From assembly GCA_003483745.1 (NCBI GenBank), contig DMYD01000043.1, forward strand, positions 12,209 to 29,694: DNA of 17,486 nucleotides, given 5' to 3'. Below, in pieces: positions 7,200 through 15,990 of the stretch. This DNA comes from Roseburia sp. (GTDB taxonomy: Bacteria > Bacillota > Clostridia > Lachnospirales > Lachnospiraceae). The position numbers and the translations under genes were made by a program. Position 1 is the stretch's first letter. The number at the start of each line of letters is the position of its first letter. The notes beneath the pieces are model-generated. The model made no database searches, was not told where the DNA came from, and saw only the letters and a list, made by a program, of their open reading frames with translations.

Positions 7200-9002
7200 C
7201 TATCCCTCATATACAATTTTTTCAAATTCATCTCTCGGCAGAAATGGAGCCATGTCATCTAATGATGGAGAAATAATTTTCCCATCTGGAAGAATCTTTG
7301 ATGACGATTTCGGTTCAAATTTCTGTTTGCTGTCTACAAAAACTTCACAAATTACAGGGCCATCTGAATTTAAAACATCCGATATTACTTTATCACACTC
7401 TTTTTCGCTTTCAATTCTATAATAATTCATATGAAATGCCTTTGCGATATACTGAAAGTCAGGGAAACCTACTCCACTGCCTTCATCTATTCCAATATAT
7501 GGCTCTTTAAAAAGATTTTGCTGTGTTTGTCTGATCGAGTGATACCCATGATTGTTGAGCAATATTATTTTAACGTTAAGGTGATTATGGGCTATCGTCG
7601 CCAGTTCCTGGATATTCATCATTATACTGCCGTCTCCATCTATGCAGATCACTCTGTCCGAGTTATCTGACACTGCAACGCCCAATGCCGCCGGCAATCC
7701 GTATCCCATCGCTGCACAGCCTGAATTTGTAAACATTCTTTGCCCTTGTTTTATCTTTCCGGCCTGAAATGTAATTACACACGCACTTCCATTTCCACAG
7801 ATAATCCTGTCCCTTTCATTTAATGCATCAAATAACCTGTCAATAAAAACATATGGGTTAATAATTGCATCTCCACCGTTAAAATACTCCGGTAATGCTG
7901 CCGGATATTTCTTCAACAGATCTTTACACCATTTTCGCCACTTATCATGATTTTCATTCGGAATATATTCAATGCTGTTGCACAATTGTAATAACTTTTT
8001 CACATCTGAATGAATTGTCATATCCGGTTTGATCGTTGGTTTGATCAATTCATTTTTATCTATATCTACAAGTATTTTATAGGCTTTTTTTGCAAAATCA
8101 AAATGGTTATAACCGATCATCCGCAAATTTAACCTACATCCAAGACTCAACAGCAAATCGCAATTTTGCACTGCAAAATTACCAGAACGTGTTCCTAATG
8201 TACCCGGCATTCCAACAAAGTATGGACTATCAAACGCAAGTTCGTCATTTGAATTCCAAGCTGTAACAACCGGAATTTTCAATTTTTGTACCAATTCCAG
8301 GAATTCATTTTCCGCATCCCCTAGTCTGATTCCTGCCCCCGCTAATATCAGCGGCGCTTTTGCTTCTTTTATTTTCGCAAATATCTCTTTGACCGTTTCT
8401 TTATCTGGATCAGGAATATCCCATATTTTTTCGCTCTCTAGATCAAAATGTCTTAACTGCTCCGTATCGACCACAGCCCCCTGTACATCCAATGGGATAT
8501 CAAGCCAAACCGGACCTTTCCGCCCAGTTACTGCATAATGCAGCGCCTTTTCCATATGATACGCTATTTCATTCGGCTCCATTACCACAGCCGCATATTT
8601 TGTCATGTTCTGAACCGTATGAACAATATCAAATTCCTGATCGCCCAACTGTCTCAACTTTACATCCGGGCAGGAATAAATCGTCACTTCTTTTTTTACC
8701 TGTCCTGATATCACAAACATTGGTATGGAATCGAGCCATCCCCCCATCACCCCGGTGATAGCATTCGTTCCTCCCGGTCCACTAGTCACACATACTGCTG
8801 CAATTTTTCCGGTCATTCTTGCGTATGCTTCAGCAGCAATCGCACATCCCTGTTCATGATGATTAAAAATGCATCTTATTCCCTCCTGATGCCCTATTGC
8901 ATCATCTAAATGCATAGCACCTCCACCAGTCACCATAAAACAATCAACAATACCGTGCTTTACGAAAAATTCTGAAATATATTTTGAAACTTTTATTTTC
9001 AT
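7200..9002 (-). CDS. ThDP-dependent acetolactate-synthase-like enzyme (YerE-type candidate)
   Basis: A 600-residue thiamine-diphosphate enzyme of the acetohydroxyacid-synthase superfamily. The N-terminal pyrimidine-binding domain contains HHEQGCAIAAEAYAR with the cofactor-activating E50. The central domain (about 190-345) has the FAD/DHS-like fold, and the C-terminal PP domain has GDGS at 456-459 and NN at 483-484. The tail ends with LPDG...SLDDMAPFLP, a style I associate with ThDP enzymes of polysaccharide loci rather than with IlvB. In Yersinia, YerE attaches an acetyl group from pyruvate to C4 of CDP-3,6-dideoxy-4-ketoglucose; the rfbF/G/H genes nearby would supply that acceptor. Other donors, such as a longer 2-keto acid from the aldolase upstream, are possible. 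It starts 10 nt after the cyclase gene and is followed 4 nt later by the epimerase. Confidence 0.88.
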   Translation of the reverse strand: MKIKVSKYISEFFVKHGIVDCFMVTGGGAMHLDDAIGHQEGIRCIFNHHEQGCAIAAEAYARMTGKIAAVCVTSGPGGTNAITGVMGGWLDSIPMFVISGQVKKEVTIYSCPDVKLRQLGDQEFDIVHTVQNMTKYAAVVMEPNEIAYHMEKALHYAVTGRKGPVWLDIPLDVQGAVVDTEQLRHFDLESEKIWDIPDPDKETVKEIFAKIKEAKAPLILAGAGIRLGDAENEFLELVQKLKIPVVTAWNSNDELAFDSPYFVGMPGTLGTRSGNFAVQNCDLLLSLGCRLNLRMIGYNHFDFAKKAYKILVDIDKNELIKPTIKPDMTIHSDVKKLLQLCNSIEYIPNENHDKWRKWCKDLLKKYPAALPEYFNGGDAIINPYVFIDRLFDALNERDRIICGNGSACVITFQAGKIKQGQRMFTNSGCAAMGYGLPAALGVAVSDNSDRVICIDGDGSIMMNIQELATIAHNHLNVKIILLNNHGYHSIRQTQQNLFKEPYIGIDEGSGVGFPDFQYIAKAFHMNYYRIESEKECDKVISDVLNSDGPVICEVFVDSKQKFEPKSSSKILPDGKIISPSLDDMAPFLPRDEFEKIVYEG

Positions 9003-9012
9003 GATTTCACTC

Positions 9013-10077
9013 TCATTTCTTCTCCAAAAAATCTAATAAATATGTCACAGCATCAACAATCTCATTTACTTTAACATCGTTTACAATTCGTAATTTCATA
9101 TCATCATACATCAATACTGCTGTGATCTGTCGGCTGGTTTGTTTCTTGTCTTTGTGAATTGCATCTACGATGTTATCGATATTTAACTCAATATTCTCTA
9201 TATCTATGTTTATGATACGACCAAGAACATTTTCTATTCTCAGCACATCTTCCTTTTCCAGCCATTTTCTTTCCAATGAAATCCGGTTTGCCACAATAGT
9301 GCCCATCGCCACCGCTGTTCCATGTGGAATTTTATAATGACTGACCGTCTCGAACGCATGTCCAAACGTATGTGCAAAATTCAGATGTACCCGAACACCC
9401 TTGTCAAATTCATCTTCCTCAATAAAATCTTTCTTAAATTCCAGCGAAGATTTTACAAATTCGCATAATTTTGCATCGTTTCGCTGTAACAGGTATGATA
9501 TATTTTGTTCCATCCTCTCAATTCCACTACGGCCAAACATAATATTAAATTTTACAACTTCCCCCAATCCGCTTTGAAAATCTCTCTCCTCTAACGTTTT
9601 GAAAAAAGGTGTACAAATATTAATCTGATCCGGCGGATAAAAAGTTCCCAGAAGATTTTTATATCCTTTATAATTTAAAGATGTCTTTCCACCAATACAG
9701 CTATCACACGCAGCCAGTAAAGTCGTCGGATAAAACTCCCACTTTATTCCTCTGTAAAGAAGATTTGCCACGACCCCTGTCACATCCTGAACAATACCTC
9801 CTCCAAAAGAAATCAGTCTCGCATTTCTTTTGGCCGGTATATTCGTCATCCTCTCACAAATTTCCAATACGGTATCCATTGTTTTATTTTCTTCGAGTGC
9901 TTCTAAAATATAACACTGCTCCGGTGCAATCCGCCCAAACAACTTTTCTCCATACAATCTCACCAAATTCTGGTCAATCACAACAAATGTCTTATCATCT
10001 ATTTCCAGATGTTCTATTACTGAAAAATCTTCAAAAATATTTACCTGGTACTGTTTCGTACTCGACTTAATGGTCAT
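9013..10077 (-). CDS. 3-dehydroquinate-synthase-like sugar phosphate cyclase
   Basis: A 354-residue NAD-dependent cyclase of the dehydroquinate synthase family, whose members turn a ketose phosphate into a carbocycle with loss of phosphate. GGGIVQDVTG (92-101) binds NAD. PTTLLAACDSCIGGKTSLN (117-135) carries D125, K131 and N135. GLGEVVK has E173 and K176, K215/K216 precede EEDE, and R229, N233, H236, H240 and H252 supply the metal and phosphate sites; KDKK is near 309-312. The SCIGGK segment is closer to true dehydroquinate synthase than to valiolone or 2-deoxy-scyllo-inosose synthases. Its ATG overlaps the SDR stop (ATGA). Its place among glycan genes, with no other shikimate-pathway gene, argues for a special product rather than housekeeping AroB. 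The substrate is unknown. Confidence 0.85.
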   Translation of the reverse strand: MTIKSSTKQYQVNIFEDFSVIEHLEIDDKTFVVIDQNLVRLYGEKLFGRIAPEQCYILEALEENKTMDTVLEICERMTNIPAKRNARLISFGGGIVQDVTGVVANLLYRGIKWEFYPTTLLAACDSCIGGKTSLNYKGYKNLLGTFYPPDQINICTPFFKTLEERDFQSGLGEVVKFNIMFGRSGIERMEQNISYLLQRNDAKLCEFVKSSLEFKKDFIEEDEFDKGVRVHLNFAHTFGHAFETVSHYKIPHGTAVAMGTIVANRISLERKWLEKEDVLRIENVLGRIINIDIENIELNIDNIVDAIHKDKKQTSRQITAVLMYDDMKLRIVNDVKVNEIVDAVTYLLDFLEKK

Positions 10078-10739
10078 CTTTCTGCATATCCTCCGTCCAC
10101 TGTTATTTTCTGCCCTGTTAAATATGTATTATCATCACTGCATAAAAAGTAAACAACCTGTGCTATCTCTTTCGGTTCTGCCATTCTTCCCATAGGTATC
10201 TCATCAGATATTTTCTTTATTTCTTCTGCAGTATTATTTTTCTTTGTCAATTCCGTCAAAGTAAATCCCGGACATACGGTATTTACTAAAATGTTATACT
10301 TTGCAAGTTCTACTGCCAGTGTATTTGTCACTCCATGAATTCCATTTTTGGTAGCACTGTAAACACACCGTCCCTCTTTCGAGACAACTCCCCAAATAGA
10401 TCCAATATTAACAATCCGTCCATATTGTGCCTGTTTCATATTTCCCACAAACCCTCTGAGTAACTTTATAGGTGCTGTCAGATTAATGGCAATCATTTGG
10501 TCGATCTCGATGTCTTTTACGTTTTCGATCTCATTTATATCATTAATTCCTGCATTATTTATAATAACATCGTATGTAACATCCTGATGTGATTGTATAA
10601 ACTTTTCAATACTTTTTTCATCAGAAAGATCTAATTCCTGGTGACTTGGGGCACTTACCTCATACCCATGTACTTTAAATATCTCAGCAATTGCCGCACC
10701 TATCCCCCGGGATGCCCCCGTAACTAACACCTTTCGCAT
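10074..10739 (-). CDS. Classical short-chain dehydrogenase/reductase
   Basis: A 221-residue classical SDR (FabG-like) with TGASRGIG (7-14), NNAG (61-64), catalytic S114, YSATK with Y127 and K131, CPGFT after the catalytic helix, and the C-terminal TGQKITVDGGYA. It reduces a ketone or oxidises an alcohol with NAD(P)H; the substrate cannot be read from the sequence. Two ATGs are possible, at 10745 and 10739. The first overlaps the aldolase stop and has GAGGG only 2 nt before it, the second has the same GAGGG at 8 nt, so I prefer 10739. The 3' end overlaps the cyclase start. Lying between the aldolase and the cyclase, it probably acts on their intermediate or product. Confidence 0.88.
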   Translation of the reverse strand: MRKVLVTGASRGIGAAIAEIFKVHGYEVSAPSHQELDLSDEKSIEKFIQSHQDVTYDVIINNAGINDINEIENVKDIEIDQMIAINLTAPIKLLRGFVGNMKQAQYGRIVNIGSIWGVVSKEGRCVYSATKNGIHGVTNTLAVELAKYNILVNTVCPGFTLTELTKKNNTAEEIKKISDEIPMGRMAEPKEIAQVVYFLCSDDNTYLTGQKITVDGGYAER

Positions 10740-10741
10740 TT

Positions 10742-12364
10742 TCATTTCCCTCTTTCACACTGATTCTTTTTATCTATGATATATTTTGATTCAGTCAACG
10801 GATATATCTCAATGTCTTTTTGGAACTCTGTCAGAAAAATCCGGGCATATTCATTAAAATAATCTGCCATATCCCTTACAAAATCATATTCCATATCTTT
10901 TTCGGCATAATTTTCATCACAATTAGAATATCCATCAAATCCAGCCAGCGTTACTTTTTGGGAATCCAACACAATCAATGCTTTTAGAATCATTCTTAAC
11001 GAATGATCACAAACCTTCGCATCAGGATCCATCAGCCGGCTAAAATTTAATCGGAATTGAAATGCTTTTGGGGAAATTGCCGCCACATTTGATGTTGCGA
11101 TCACTTTATAGTGTTTCCGACTCAATGACGTTGCCATCTGTACATAACGCTTCGCATTGCTTACAAAGATATAATCCGGTTCTATTTCATTTGGAATATA
11201 ATTAACAGAAATTACAACTGGTTCTGACTCCCTGATATATTTTTGTATTTTATCCTTTTCCTGTTTAACTGAGATTCCCGGTCCTACTAATAATATTTCT
11301 TTTCCTGCTAACTGACTTTTTAATCTCCTGATATCATCCTGATCATTAATTTCCTGATTCTGATATTCCACATATAATTTTTCTATGTAATCCTGATCAT
11401 ATAAAAGCTTTTTTTCGCCCTGTAATTCTTTCAGTATTTCATTTACAGATTTAATAGAAAGCGTGCGCTTGTCCATCAGATACTTTACATAGCTCGGATG
11501 GCAATCATTCGAAGCAGCAATATAGTAAAACATATTATATCCCCAGGTAGCACCCGTATAAAATTGCGAAATATTTGCATCAATCGCTTCTAGCATCTGG
11601 CTGATATCATATTTTTTCCCATATGTATGATTCATGTGCATTGCTATCAGTTCAACCGGTGCATTACCTGCACTTTTTCCCATTCCATAGAGCGTTCCGT
11701 CAACAAGAATCATACGATCCGTCTTTTTTGCAAGCATGGCAATGCAATTCGCATATCCCATCTGAAAATTATTATGTCCATGATAACCCAAACCTATCTG
11801 TGCATCTAAGTTTGCATTTAACAATTCAAAATAATGTGACAGATTATCCTGATGCATTAAACCATAGGTATCAACCATTGATACTGCATACGGCTTTACT
11901 TTATTTGCCAAAGAAATAAGATCCAGCATTTCTTCATCACTATAACTTGTAACAGAGACTAACTGTGCAAAAACCTTATATCCTTTGTCTTTTAATCCCT
12001 GACAAAACTGCATTGCTTCACGACGGAGATGTTTTTTAAATATCACACGGATTCCATCCAACCAGGAATCCTCACAATCCTGTACATGTTCTAATCCACA
12101 TGTTCCATAATCGATCATCCCTACTATCATACTGTTTTTCCGGTCTAGATTTCCATATATCTTTCTCACTGCATCTGTATCCGGCATGATACTTCTGTCT
12201 TTATCATATGTTCTTCTCTCATCCAGGAAACCAATCTCAACAATATCTATATCTGCCTCTACCAATCGTTCAAACACACTTACAATATTATTATGTCCAA
12301 ATTTCCAGTCGTTTACATATCCACCATCCCGTAGTGTGCAATCCAATAATTTTAATTCACCCAT
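10742..12364 (-). CDS. HMGL/DmpG-type aldolase fused to an extra C-terminal domain
   Basis: A protein of 540 residues. The N-terminal half (about 1-330) is a DRE-TIM metallolyase barrel: LLDCTLRDGGY (6-16) with R12 and D13, the metal-binding HGHNN (195-199) and GMGKSAGNAP (227-236). This family includes pyruvate aldolases such as 4-hydroxy-2-oxovalerate aldolase, HMG-CoA lyase and isopropylmalate synthase; the RDGGY form and lack of acyl-CoA or LeuA regulatory features favour a pyruvate-type aldolase. The C-terminal domain (about 353-527) begins EILLVGPGIS, has VVISVNYIPNE and VTLAGFDGY, and loosely resembles the DUF115/MptE-like or sialyltransferase-like Rossmann domains of surface-glycan enzymes. 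I start at 12364, one base after the glycosyltransferase stop, because the barrel begins there; the frame is open to 12400. Confidence 0.85.
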   Translation of the reverse strand: MGELKLLDCTLRDGGYVNDWKFGHNNIVSVFERLVEADIDIVEIGFLDERRTYDKDRSIMPDTDAVRKIYGNLDRKNSMIVGMIDYGTCGLEHVQDCEDSWLDGIRVIFKKHLRREAMQFCQGLKDKGYKVFAQLVSVTSYSDEEMLDLISLANKVKPYAVSMVDTYGLMHQDNLSHYFELLNANLDAQIGLGYHGHNNFQMGYANCIAMLAKKTDRMILVDGTLYGMGKSAGNAPVELIAMHMNHTYGKKYDISQMLEAIDANISQFYTGATWGYNMFYYIAASNDCHPSYVKYLMDKRTLSIKSVNEILKELQGEKKLLYDQDYIEKLYVEYQNQEINDQDDIRRLKSQLAGKEILLVGPGISVKQEKDKIQKYIRESEPVVISVNYIPNEIEPDYIFVSNAKRYVQMATSLSRKHYKVIATSNVAAISPKAFQFRLNFSRLMDPDAKVCDHSLRMILKALIVLDSQKVTLAGFDGYSNCDENYAEKDMEYDFVRDMADYFNEYARIFLTEFQKDIEIYPLTESKYIIDKKNQCERGK

Positions 12365-12365
12365 C

Positions 12366-14090
12366 TTATATCGGTTTCCTCTCATTTTCAAGAAGTTCAT
12401 TGTTATAATTGATCAGTTCAATGGCCTTGTTTCCTATAAACATTAATATCTGCGCCTGTTCTTTATTACCAAATCCGAATTCATCCATCCCATTTTCACT
12501 GATTTGCACAAACTTCTCCACTACATCTTCAAACATTTCTTTTTTATAGTCCCATGATCGTGCCACTTTCAATAAATACGACAGCTTATAAACCGCCATT
12601 CTCAATCCTAACTGTGCTCCATACAAGTCATCTTTCATAAAAAGTTTTAAAAATTCAACCTGTCCCTGAAATTGTTCAAAACGACTTTCATATGTTGCAT
12701 AGAATACCAATTTATTAACCTTATCTATCAGTGTTCCTTCTTCCACAAGTCCCATTTTTTCATACATTGTAATTTCTTCTTCAAGGACATTATCATTTTC
12801 AATAACCAATGTCACTGGTTCCCTCATGCAGTCCCCGGCCATACTTAAAGCTGCACACCACCATTCATGCGGATAATTCTGATAAAAAACATTATCCTTA
12901 TACTTGTCATATTTTAAAACATTTTGTTCTAAAAATATCTCCCTGTTTACAATTAATCCTGACAAATAATTTTGCTGCAGAAAAACCTTTGAAAACGCAT
13001 CTACACCTTTTTCCCCGTATGCTTTTTCTAATCTAGCATATTCTCCTGTTGTTTTTGCACGCACCTGACTTAATTGCGGGTTTTTCTTCAATAGATACAA
13101 ATAGTGCCCTAATGCATCAATGTTAAGATCATCCTCATCTGAAATAAGCAACACAAACTTACCTTTGGAATTTTTTATAACATTATACCAGTTTTCATGC
13201 GGTTTTAATTCCTGATCTATATTAAAATATCTTAATCTCGCATCTTCAATTTGACTTACCCTTTGATATTCTTCCTGATATAATGCATTTCCATTTTTTG
13301 AAACCACAATCTCAATTTCTGCATCATACGGCATTTCCATCAAATTTTTTAATCGCTTTAATAATATATTTCCTCTGTTATGTGTGGGAATTCCAATTGT
13401 CAGTATAATATGATCGGTATTTCTTCCTTCTGCAGTAATTCTGTACTGATGTTCTTTCTCTATTAATTGGCTTAATTCTTTCAGTCTTTGGTTATTTTCC
13501 GTAAACACCTGTCTTGGAAGATATACGTCAGTATGGGTATGAAAAAAAATTTGAAAATCCTCCGCACTTTCAAATATCTTTACTTTTTGCATTGCCACGG
13601 CAAACTCCGGTATTTTCCAGAAAGAATCAGCACGTTTGCTATCCGTGGTAATCAGATAAACACTTTTTTCCCTTGCTGCAGATATGAAGTCCGTAATTTT
13701 TCTGTAATCCCAGTCGAATTCCACTAACACACTGCTGAATTCGTCTTTCATAAATGTTTTTTCTGGACTTGATCTGTAACATGCCTCTGCATTAAAAATT
13801 CCTAGAAATGTTTTTAATTCCCGATCAAAAATATAATATTTTCCCTCCAGATATGGGAAAAAATCTAGGATACAATCTTCATATTTACATTGAATTCTAG
13901 AAATATTGCTTTGATAATTTTTATAAAATTCATCCGCATTAGGTTTTATATAACCCTCATATAAAGTCTGCAAGATCCATTCTTTTTCATATCCCTTTTG
14001 ATATGTCAATATAAATGCTTCCAGCGCTTCGTCATACCTGCCTGCTTCAAACTTTAGACATGCGTATTCTAATAACTCTTTCTCGTTCAT
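12366..14090 (-). CDS. GT-A family 2 glycosyltransferase with N-terminal helical extension
   Basis: A 574-residue protein. Residues 1-50 look like a TPR-like helical pair (LEYACLKFEAGRYDEALEAF), followed by an unrecognised region to about 225. A family-2 GT-A domain starts at 228 with ILTIGIPTHNRGN, contains VSKNGNA, and has the metal-binding acidic motif SDEDD at 317-321; the remaining C-terminal region is helical. Such enzymes transfer an activated sugar to a lipid-linked or growing glycan in the cytoplasm. There is no membrane segment. The ATG at 14090 has AAGGTGG 10 nt upstream. It is the only complete glycosyltransferase in the window, so it is a candidate for transferring the unusual sugar made by the adjacent enzymes, which is inference from position. 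Confidence 0.85.
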   Translation of the reverse strand: MNEKELLEYACLKFEAGRYDEALEAFILTYQKGYEKEWILQTLYEGYIKPNADEFYKNYQSNISRIQCKYEDCILDFFPYLEGKYYIFDRELKTFLGIFNAEACYRSSPEKTFMKDEFSSVLVEFDWDYRKITDFISAAREKSVYLITTDSKRADSFWKIPEFAVAMQKVKIFESAEDFQIFFHTHTDVYLPRQVFTENNQRLKELSQLIEKEHQYRITAEGRNTDHIILTIGIPTHNRGNILLKRLKNLMEMPYDAEIEIVVSKNGNALYQEEYQRVSQIEDARLRYFNIDQELKPHENWYNVIKNSKGKFVLLISDEDDLNIDALGHYLYLLKKNPQLSQVRAKTTGEYARLEKAYGEKGVDAFSKVFLQQNYLSGLIVNREIFLEQNVLKYDKYKDNVFYQNYPHEWWCAALSMAGDCMREPVTLVIENDNVLEEEITMYEKMGLVEEGTLIDKVNKLVFYATYESRFEQFQGQVEFLKLFMKDDLYGAQLGLRMAVYKLSYLLKVARSWDYKKEMFEDVVEKFVQISENGMDEFGFGNKEQAQILMFIGNKAIELINYNNELLENERKPI

Positions 14091-14146
14091 ATTAAGATTT
14101 CCACCTTTCCAAACACACTCATCTACATATCCATACTTTTACTGAC

Positions 14147-15970
14147 TTAGTTCTTTACAACTATATGGTTCAACACACTTTGTACTATCTCGCAAAGAAA
14201 ATGATTCTCCTCTTCCCCCCGGACCGCAAGCCTGATATACTGCTTTCCGTTATGTATCTTCCCTGTCAAGTCTTTGATCAGTATATTTTTCTTTAAAAGT
14301 CTGCCAGCCAGTGCCTCACTGCTCATTCCATCCAAAATTTCACACATAAAATAATTCGCCTGGGACGGATAGACTTTTAAATTTTTTATCATACACAGTT
14401 CATCAAAAAAGCGGGATCTTTCTTCTTTTATTTTTCGCAGGGAATCTGTATAATCGCTTTTATACTTGTCCAGGATCTGCATGAAAAATTCCGCCATAGA
14501 ATTGATATTCCATATCGATACGTCTTTCTTTAAGTGTTTAATCATATCCGTATTTCCACTCGCCAAGATTCCAAGTCTGAGTCCCGGAACACCGTATGAT
14601 TTTGAAATACTTTTTACCACATAGAGATTCCGATTTTCTTTTAGCACCTGTTCCGATAATAATGATAAATCTTCTGTATCCGCGAAATCAAGAAAACTCT
14701 CATCCACGATCAGATTTATGCCACATTCCTTACTCCACTGCAGGAGGCTCTTTATCCCATCTGCATCCATGCAATGACCGGTTGGATTATCGGGATTGAT
14801 GAATACGAGCGTATCAACTGGATTTTCTGTGAAGTATTGGATTAACTGGCTGTCCGTGTACGAAAAATCGTTTTCCGTACAGTCGTATGCAATAACATCT
14901 TTCTCCCAGCGGTTTGGATACTCTTCAAAAGTCGGACGGATCACACCCAGTTTTCCGTTCAGTTCTTCCAGTAATCCTTTGATCAGCTCTGCTGCACCAT
15001 TTCCGATCACAATGTGTTCTTCATGCACATCAAAACTCTTTGCCGCCAGAAGCGTATTGACTGTCATACCAGACGGGTACTGACGAACCAGCACATCAAA
15101 ATTAGATTCCATCTCCTCCTGCATACGCTTTGTCGGGAAATATGGATTTACCAGATAACAATAATCCTGTAAATGAGGGAAACGCCAGTATCCTCCGTAC
15201 CGTTGCATCAGATAATGATATCGTTCTACATCATCCTCGATAAATAACGTCTGAGCAATATCAAGATCCTGTATGTCATCAATCTCATACCACAATTCGC
15301 CATTTAGCCTTTTTGCCTTCATCGTATTTTTATCCAGCATCAGTATGAGTTTGATCACAGTCTCATAGTATTCATTATTTCCCATAACCTTTGCATATGC
15401 TTCCAAAAATGGAACATATACATCTCTTGAAAACTGTGCACCGAACTTATAGATATTTACTGTTTTATAATAATGTTCTTTCTCATGATATTTTAATAAT
15501 TTTCCAGGAATGAAATCGGTAATATTATCGTCCTGATCGACCACGATGCAGGTTCCATCCATCCAGTTTTCGAATTTGTCTACCAATGCAAGCGTATCCC
15601 GGTCATCTTCTAACAGCATATCGATCAGGTTCTCTTCAAAAATCAGATCTGATTCCAATAACAACGTATCTTCCTGCATCATCTGATCTTTTGCCAGAGT
15701 AAGCGAAAAAATATTGTTCGTCTTATGGTATACATCATTTACAATATACTCAACCGGTGTTTTAAGACACAAAGAATCAACAAAAGAAACCAGATTTTTA
15801 TGCTGGTATCCGACAACCAGAATGATCCGGCTTAATTTTTTTCTGTCAAGTATACGAAGCGCACGTTCAATCAGCCTCACACCACCGACTTCCACCATAC
15901 ATTTCGTATTATTTTTCGTCAACTCTCCCAAACGTTTTCCCATTCCCGCTGCTAAGATAATCGCCTGCAT
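14147..15970 (-). CDS. Bifunctional LicC-like cytidylyltransferase / CobD-like PLP enzyme
   Basis: A 607-residue fusion. Residues 1 to about 245 are a nucleotidyltransferase with LAAGMGKRLGELT (6-18), K24, LLLESDLIFEE around D108, and WYEIDDIQDL (227-236), the pattern of LicC (CTP:phosphocholine cytidylyltransferase). Residues from about 270 are a fold-type-I PLP enzyme with NPDNPTG (392-398), DESFLDF (423-429) and SISKSYGVPGLRLG with the PLP lysine K457. The C-terminal part (YPSQANYF, RLLKKNILI, IRLAVR) resembles CobD, the threonine-phosphate decarboxylase, more than a transaminase. I infer decarboxylation of an O-phosphoamino acid (phosphoserine or phosphothreonine) to phosphoethanolamine or phosphoaminopropanol, then activation with CTP; a transaminase role is the alternative. 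AAAGGAG lies 7 nt before the ATG. LicD is the next gene upstream. Confidence 0.88.
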   Translation of the reverse strand: MQAIILAAGMGKRLGELTKNNTKCMVEVGGVRLIERALRILDRKKLSRIILVVGYQHKNLVSFVDSLCLKTPVEYIVNDVYHKTNNIFSLTLAKDQMMQEDTLLLESDLIFEENLIDMLLEDDRDTLALVDKFENWMDGTCIVVDQDDNITDFIPGKLLKYHEKEHYYKTVNIYKFGAQFSRDVYVPFLEAYAKVMGNNEYYETVIKLILMLDKNTMKAKRLNGELWYEIDDIQDLDIAQTLFIEDDVERYHYLMQRYGGYWRFPHLQDYCYLVNPYFPTKRMQEEMESNFDVLVRQYPSGMTVNTLLAAKSFDVHEEHIVIGNGAAELIKGLLEELNGKLGVIRPTFEEYPNRWEKDVIAYDCTENDFSYTDSQLIQYFTENPVDTLVFINPDNPTGHCMDADGIKSLLQWSKECGINLIVDESFLDFADTEDLSLLSEQVLKENRNLYVVKSISKSYGVPGLRLGILASGNTDMIKHLKKDVSIWNINSMAEFFMQILDKYKSDYTDSLRKIKEERSRFFDELCMIKNLKVYPSQANYFMCEILDGMSSEALAGRLLKKNILIKDLTGKIHNGKQYIRLAVRGEEENHFLCEIVQSVLNHIVVKN

Positions 15971-15990
15971 GCCCTATCTCCTTTATTTTG

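Noticed and set aside
7200..9002. IlvB, the acetolactate synthase of branched-chain amino acid synthesis
   Set aside because: There is no IlvN/IlvH regulatory subunit or other ilv gene, and the neighbours and C-terminal tail are those of polysaccharide-locus ThDP enzymes.
9013..10077. Housekeeping AroB of the shikimate pathway
   Set aside because: The motifs would allow it, but no other shikimate gene is present and the gene is translationally coupled within a glycan operon. I kept only the family-level call because the substrate cannot be read.
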